Source: Luzula sylvatica
Taxonomy: Eukaryota; Streptophyta; Magnoliopsida; Poales; Juncaceae
DNA: 64,000 nucleotides
Assembly (NCBI GenBank): GCA_946800325.1
Contig: OX326958.1
Location: 20,968,414 to 21,032,413 of the forward strand
Direction of reading: 5' to 3'
Positions within the stretch are counted from its first letter, which is position 1. Each line of letters begins with the position of its first letter. Positions 58,780 through 64,000 of this stretch are shown in pieces. A model generated the notes under the pieces. That model made no database searches and had not been told where the DNA came from. It saw only the letters and a program-made list of their open reading frames with translations. Position numbers and translations under genes: made by a program.

Positions 58780-59223
58780 GTGCTTTGTCTTTCCCTCTTT
58801 GTCCCGGGTCCTTTTCACGGAAGAACGAGGACCGCCCCTGTTTTTCTTTTTTTCTTCTCGTTCTTGAATCCGGATGAGCGGTACTTTGCCCCAGATAATG
58901 ATGAGGGAGAAAACGATTTGGATAGGACGGTCAATCCCTTTATGAGGGCCTCCGTGGGACAAGATCCAGCGGGTGCTCCACCTCAGCCGCAGCCCGAACC
59001 TGCGGTTCCGTCCCATCAAGTTCCCCCGGTAGTACCATTCCCCTACGTCGACGACTATGAGCTCGGGGGGAGTTCGGTACGTTCCACTTATGAGCGCCTT
59101 TTGCGGGGACCGTTGACCCGGCTCCTCATGGGGGCGATGTGGCATTATCGGAAAGGGTCAACCGAACGTTCTATGCGTCACATTTCATCTATTATGAAGT
59201 TCCCAGGATCTCTTCGAGATTAA
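58780..59223 (+). CDS. Unassigned ORF, 147 codons, possible gene or element fragment
   Basis: The frame is GC-richer than its surroundings and is open from about 58780 to a stop at 59221-59223. After a Phe-rich run it reads LNPDERYFAPDNDEGEND, then a Pro/Gln-rich linker (PPQPQPEPAVPSHQVPPVV). It ends with a possibly helical part (STYERLLRGPLTRLLMGAMW). No known domain was recognised and no promoter or splice pattern supports it. It could be an exon fragment, a gag relic of a gypsy-like element, or chance. Confidence 0.25.
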   Translation: MLCLSLFVPGPFHGRTRTAPVFLFFFSFLNPDERYFAPDNDEGENDLDRTVNPFMRASVGQDPAGAPPQPQPEPAVPSHQVPPVVPFPYVDDYELGGSSVRSTYERLLRGPLTRLLMGAMWHYRKGSTERSMRHISSIMKFPGSLRD

Positions 59224-59892
59224 GGCGGACATAATACAACGGATGGCGGTCTTGGATCCAGGAGGGGTTTGGTGAATGCGGAGGGATATTTTCTAAAAAT
59301 TAATTGTATTAAAAAAATAATATTCACTGCCGACACATAATCCTATAATTTTCTTCAAACACTTTTTACCATACGCACATAATTTTTATAGAGCCCATAT
59401 ATGGAACCCCCCAGATCCACCACACCATCAACGATGTGGGGGGCCAATTCCCATCTCCCAAATTTGCACCCAAAAATGTATTAACCGTTAATTAAAATTG
59501 TTAATTTTGATGCAATTGCATTAACCGGTAATCAACTTTGAAATAACTATTAATTGAAATTTGAATTAACAAACAATCGAAAATGTGGGGTGCAAATTGG
59601 GGAAATTTATTGGTGCAAAGATGGGTTTTTGTACGGATCGTGGATGGTTGAGTGGGTTTGAGGGGTATGGAACAATTGCCCATTTTTATATATTTATGCT
59701 ATCATAGTTTTCTGATATTGATATTATTGCCTTCCTGTCACTATTAACTTCCTGCAACGATATAAAACTGCCTTAGCAAACACGCCCTAACTTCATCCAG
59801 AATCAAGGAATTGCATGGTTTAATCACTACTCGCTAATAACTTGGTATGTAGTAGCTAGCTTAGGTCATAGGTGGCTCTGATTATGTAATAA
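59224..59892. other. Gene-free spacer
   Basis: AT-rich sequence without recognised features. AATTAACAATT-like and AACCGGTAAT words occur around 59480-59540 in MITE-like arrangement, but no ends were found. Confidence 0.5.
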
Positions 59893-60313
59893 CTAGAGGT
59901 GGCAATCGGGCGGGTCGGGTCGGGTCATTTCGGGTTCGGGTCGTTTCGGTTTGCGGGTCATTCGGGTCATCGGGTCGCGGTTCGTTCGGGTTTCGGGTCG
60001 TTCGGGTTCGGGTCGTTTCGGGTTTCAGGTCGTTCGGATCCGGGTCGTTTCGGGTCGTTCGGATCCGGGTCGTTTCGGGTTTCGGGTCATTCGGGTTCGG
60101 GTCATTTCGGTTTTCGGGTCATTCGGTTCCGGATCGTTTCGGTTTTCGGGTCGTTCGGTTTCGAGTCGTTTCGGTTTTCGGGTCGTTCCGTTCCGGATCG
60201 TTTCGGTTTTCGGGTCGTTCGATTTCGGGTCGTTTCGGTTTCGGGTCATTCGATTCCTGATCGTTTCGATTTTCGGGTCGTTCGGTTCCGAATCGTTCTG
60301 ATTTTCGGGTCAT
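59893..60313. repeat. CGGGTCGTTTCGGG degenerate array, probable hAT-type element end
   Basis: Starts AGAGGTGGCAATCGGGCGGG and continues with about 25 variants of TTTCGGGTCGTTCGG. A GGTGGCAATCGGG terminus followed by such arrays is typical of plant hAT-like MITEs. The opposite terminus and TSD were not found, so this is an end or truncated copy. Long ORFs on both strands arise because the array has no stop words. Confidence 0.6.
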
Positions 60314-61018
60314 TGGTTATAAATAATATTTTAATTAATATTATAAAATGTTGTATTATTTGTTATAAATAATATTATAAAATTTTAAAACATAAATTTA
60401 TTTATTTGATGAAATAATTTGATTATTTCCACAAATATAATTATGACCATAATTAAATTATGAGATGATTTTATTCTAAAAATAATAAAATATTTTAATT
60501 AATTACATCGGTTTGTGTATGTATATATGAATTAATAATTGACCAATAATTAATTTCATTTACCTCCCACAATTAAAACCTAAATCCACTATCTCATTCT
60601 AAAAATATCATTCTATTATAATATTTAACATTAATTCAATAAAAAAATTGACAATAAAATATAAAAATAATTATTGCTATATTTTGAGTAATTAACGTAT
60701 AATTATTTCAAGTCAATGTGATTGTTGAATAACACTAGGTAAGTGTTCATGTGATCAAAATATTATTAAATGAATGAAATGTGATTGTTAAATAATAATA
60801 GGCAATTATTTTATGCGCATGTCATAAATGAGTGAAATGTTATTATTGTATCAATTATAAATTAGTGAAATGTGATTATTATTATTATTTGGAACATTTT
60901 TATTTCCCTCTCTTCTCATCAATTATAAATAATAATAGGCAATTGTTTTTTTTTTGGCGGCAGACCAAAATTTGGAACATTTTTATTTCCCTCTCTTCTC
61001 ATCTCTTTACCCTTTTTA

Positions 61019-61022
<4 letters not shown>
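60314..61022. other. AT-rich spacer with small local duplication
   Basis: No gene. The phrase GGAACATTTTTATTTCCCTC followed by TCTTCTCATC occurs at about 60891 and 60974, and AATAATAGGCAATT occurs near 60795 and 60931. This indicates a local tandem duplication. Confidence 0.6.

Positions 61023-61064
<42 letters not shown>
61023..61064. repeat. (CT)n microsatellite
   Basis: An uninterrupted CT run of about 21 units. Confidence 0.95.
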
Positions 61065-61065
<1 letters not shown>

Positions 61066-61237
61066 AATTTCTAAATTTTGTGAAAATTGGGATTTACATG
61101 GAATATAAATTTTGTAATTGGTCCAGTAGCGAAGTTATATGGTATGTCTTTGCAAATAAGATAATTTCATATAATAAATAATTAAATATATAAAAAATAA
61201 TGCAATTGAAATACATATTTAAAATATGTGAGATCTC

Positions 61238-61670
61238 CAATTAATTTTTGCTCAAATTTCTAAAAATATGAAAAATTAATTTAGGATATTTTTAAAAAAT
61301 AAATAATAACTCCAAAATTATTTCCCTCCAAAATATTTTGTTACTTTCCCTCCTCTTTTCATTTCTCATATTTTTAATTAAACTTTTAATATTTATATAA
61401 TTATTGAACATATTAAAATTTAGAGACTACATAGAAATATTCCTAACATAAAAAAATAAATAATAACTCCAAAATTATTCCCCTCGAAAATATTTTGTTA
61501 CTTTCCCTCCTCTTTTCATGTCTCATATTTTTAATTAAACTTTTAGTATTAATATAATTATTGAACATATTAAAATTTAGATAATACACAGAAAAAATTT
61601 TAACATAAAAAAAAAAATAATAACTCCAAAATTATTTCCCTCCAAAATATTTTGTTTTGTGTTTTGTGTT
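61238..61670. repeat. About 158-bp tandem AT-rich repeat, cluster 1
   Basis: The unit AAATAATAACTCCAAAATTA...TTTCCCTCC...TTTTGTTACTTTCCCTCCTC...ATTATTGAACATATTAAAAT starts near 61292, 61450 and 61607, the third copy being truncated. It is preceded by the phrase CAATTAATTTTTGCTCAAAT, which also recurs near 62751. Confidence 0.8.
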
Positions 61671-63329
61671 TTGTATCATTTCAATTTGTAATTATTTTTA
61701 ATTGCCCAATTCTTTTGGTATATATGATATATTTCAAGATAATAAATTATATGATGTCTTTGCAAAATAATATAATAAAAATATAATAAAAATATAAATA
61801 TATAAGAAATGATGCAATTGGGATAGATATTTAAAAGATTTGCATGATTCGAACACTTCTCAAGTTCCCAAATCAGAAGGGAGATTTTTAGTAAATTAAT
61901 TTTTGTTCATATTTCTACAGATATGAAAAAATAATTTAGGATATTGTTTTCAAAAGGAAATAAATAATTAGTATTTCTACAAATAAATAATTTGTTTTTA
62001 TGAATTAAAAACTAATTGTCCTAAACAAGTAACTCATTATATTGTTTATAATTTACATGATTACAAGAAAATTAATAAGTATGTGATATATTATTTAATA
62101 TCAATTATTACAAGAAAATTATATAGAAAAACAAAAATTTCACGCAAAAGCATTTGCAAGTATCTCGAATTTATTTCCTAATCACAACAAGTCATGTTCC
62201 CTAGTAAAAATATATTTTCAATAGGAAACATTTATAATATTTTTGCTTTAGTCATAAGTGTATTAATTAGTTCATAAAATATATTATGGTAAAATTTGGA
62301 GAAATATATCATATTTAAAATTAAAAATTTCAATATTTGGAGAAATATATCATGAGCCTTCACGGGAGATGGATAGCATGGACATCATCAAATCTCTCAT
62401 TATTACTTACTTTTGCCCATCATTTTCTTTAAATGGATGGCAAATAGCAAGGGCAAACCTAGTAATTACTATTAAAATAGAGGGCAAATAAATACAAGAA
62501 CAAAATAGTGAAATAATTGGTGCAACCCATATCATGTCATAAATTTTTGAACATAATAATTATGACTAAATATTAAGTACTGTATTGATAATATATGTAA
62601 ATATTAAGTACTATATTATTAATAATATATCAATACTATATAACATAATAATTATAAATATATTATGTCGTATCTATACAATGAAAATAAAAAAAATATT
62701 ATAATAATAAAAAAGTACATTTGATAATTATAAATATATTATGTCGTATCCAATTAATTTTTGCTCAAATTTCTAAAAATATGAAAAATTAATTTAGGAT
62801 ATTTAAAAAAAAAGAAATAACTAGTAATGATATTTAAAAGTTAGAATAGAAGAAGGTGTTCAAGATTACCAATTGAATTAGGAATAGATCCAATGAAATA
62901 ATTACTCAATAAATTCCCTCAGTAATAAAATAAATGGAAACAAATAATTAAAAGTTCACAAGAAATATAAATGATGTAAATTATTTATTTATGTTTTTTA
63001 CAGTTTATGGAGGTTGATAATGTGAACTAATTCAAAAAAAAAAAATTCTTTAAATTCATTTGATGATAAATATCTGCATATTACATATTATATTAATCTC
63101 ATCATCTTGTTAAAACTTAGTTATATATAATCATAAATATATTTATGATAAATAATAACTCGTTGTATTATAATATATGAGGGCTATATGAGAAAAACTA
63201 ATAAAAGAAATATCATATTATATTATATTATTATTGTTTAGAATTTGGATGAACAATTAATGTCATTAAAATAAAATACATAGAAATATCATATTATAAC
63301 TCTATTAAATATTTTGAATATATAATATT
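61671..63329. other. AT-rich gene-free spacer
   Basis: No coding region recognised. Diverged copies of the ATGAAAAATTAATTTAGGATAT phrase occur near 61923 and 62781. TATTATGTCGTATC occurs at about 62662 and 62737. Confidence 0.6.
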
Positions 63330-63660
63330 ACAATTATATTAATATAATTATTGAACATATTCAAATTCAGATAATACATAGAAATATTCCTAACATAAAA
63401 AAATAAATAATAACTCCAAAATTATTTCCCTCCAAAATATTTCGTTACTTTCCCTCCTCCTCTTTTCATGTCTCATATTTTTAATTAAATTTTTAGTATT
63501 AATTTAATTATTGAACATATTAAAATTCAGATAATACATAGAAATATTTCTAACATAAAAAAATAAATAATAACTTCAAAATTATTTCCCTCCAAAATAT
63601 TTTGTTACTTTCCCTCCTCTTTTCATTTCTCATATTTTGTTACTTTCCCTCCAAAATAAC
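63330..63660. repeat. About 158-bp AT-rich repeat, cluster 2
   Basis: Two further copies of the cluster 1 unit start near 63398 and 63556, with a partial copy before them, 1.7 kb from the first cluster. Confidence 0.8.
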
Positions 63661-63790
63661 TCGATCGACATCACTAACTGCACACCACGCCATATTCATT
63701 ACCCCACCCAAGAGCTTTCTTTTTCAAGCTCTTCTCCAGTTACAATAGAATTCCTTTCCACGTGTAATTCCACTCTTTCTGATTAGGGAG

Positions 63791-64000
63791 ATATATATGC
63801 AGTCTCTAACACAAAAAATTAATCTTGATGAACTAATAAATAATGATTAAATGAATTAATTAATATTATTAATAAATTCGACTAAGGATTTAATTAATTA
63901 TTTAATTGAATTGACACGTCAATTAATAAGTATTAATATAATTTATTAACGTGTCAATTAAACGTGGCAATTAACAATACTAATCAAAATCATAATTGAA
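63791..64000. mobile_element. Second copy of the CACGTCAA MITE, cut by the window end
   Basis: Parallels 19960-20238: an A-rich arm with TCTCTAACAC and ATCTTGATGA, then TTTAATTGAATTGACACGTC and AACGTGTCAATTAAACGTG. The right arm lies beyond the window. Confidence 0.55.

Noticed and set aside
59899..60372. 157-codon Arg/Gly/Phe/Ser-rich protein
   Set aside because: It is a product of the degenerate CGGGTCGTTTCGGG array; comparable ORFs exist on the other strand.

Overview
The window looks like repeat-rich nuclear DNA from a flowering plant, most likely a eudicot. The signs are two intron-containing plant gene families (DUF674 and F-box/LRR-FBD), Ty1/copia elements primed by initiator tRNA-Met, a CACTA (En/Spm) element, many hAT-like MITEs, and a satellite of about 180 bp. 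All coordinates, splice sites, target-site duplications (TSDs) and LTR boundaries were read by eye. Family names come from recognised motifs, not from database searches.

Layout. (1) 1-8530 is an AT-rich tandem satellite of about 180 bp per monomer, with variant types recurring in an order that suggests higher-order repeats. (2) 8531-12150 is gene-free and holds an old copia LTR relic. (3) 12241-13866 is a three-exon DUF674 gene. (4) 14365-17734 holds LINE debris and three hAT-like non-autonomous elements in a row. (5) 18260-19802 is a three-exon F-box/LRR gene with a 5' UTR intron. (6) 19960-58375 is a nest of transposons. (7) 58376-64000 is intergenic, with degenerate arrays, one unassigned ORF, duplicated AT-rich blocks and a MITE.

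The nest can be resolved because almost every insertion keeps its TSD. A minus-strand solo LTR (F, 20973-58375, TSD AAATA/AAATC) was split by two insertions. One is copia element A (21336-49635, TSD CCTCT). The other is copia element D (50154-58240, TSD GGACC). A's 5' LTR was itself hit by a relative now reduced to a solo LTR (X, 22301-23348, TSD GCACG/GCATG). A's decayed interior received a CACTA element (B, 29513-48286, TSD TAC). B received a very young, pol-less, Sirevirus-like LTR element (C, 31168-39281, TSD ATACC).

Functionally, B appears coding-complete. It has a two-exon TNPD-type transposase (1123 aa) and an eight-exon TNPA/Transposase_24-type gene (561 aa). Element C lies inside intron 5 of the latter, and all exon phases still match. 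C has an intact gag, no pol, and a second large ORF resembling the putative plant transposon protein family. Its LTRs and spacers carry many short palindromes. A different palindrome family occurs in F. The two chromosomal host genes flank the hAT cluster and show no sign of working together.
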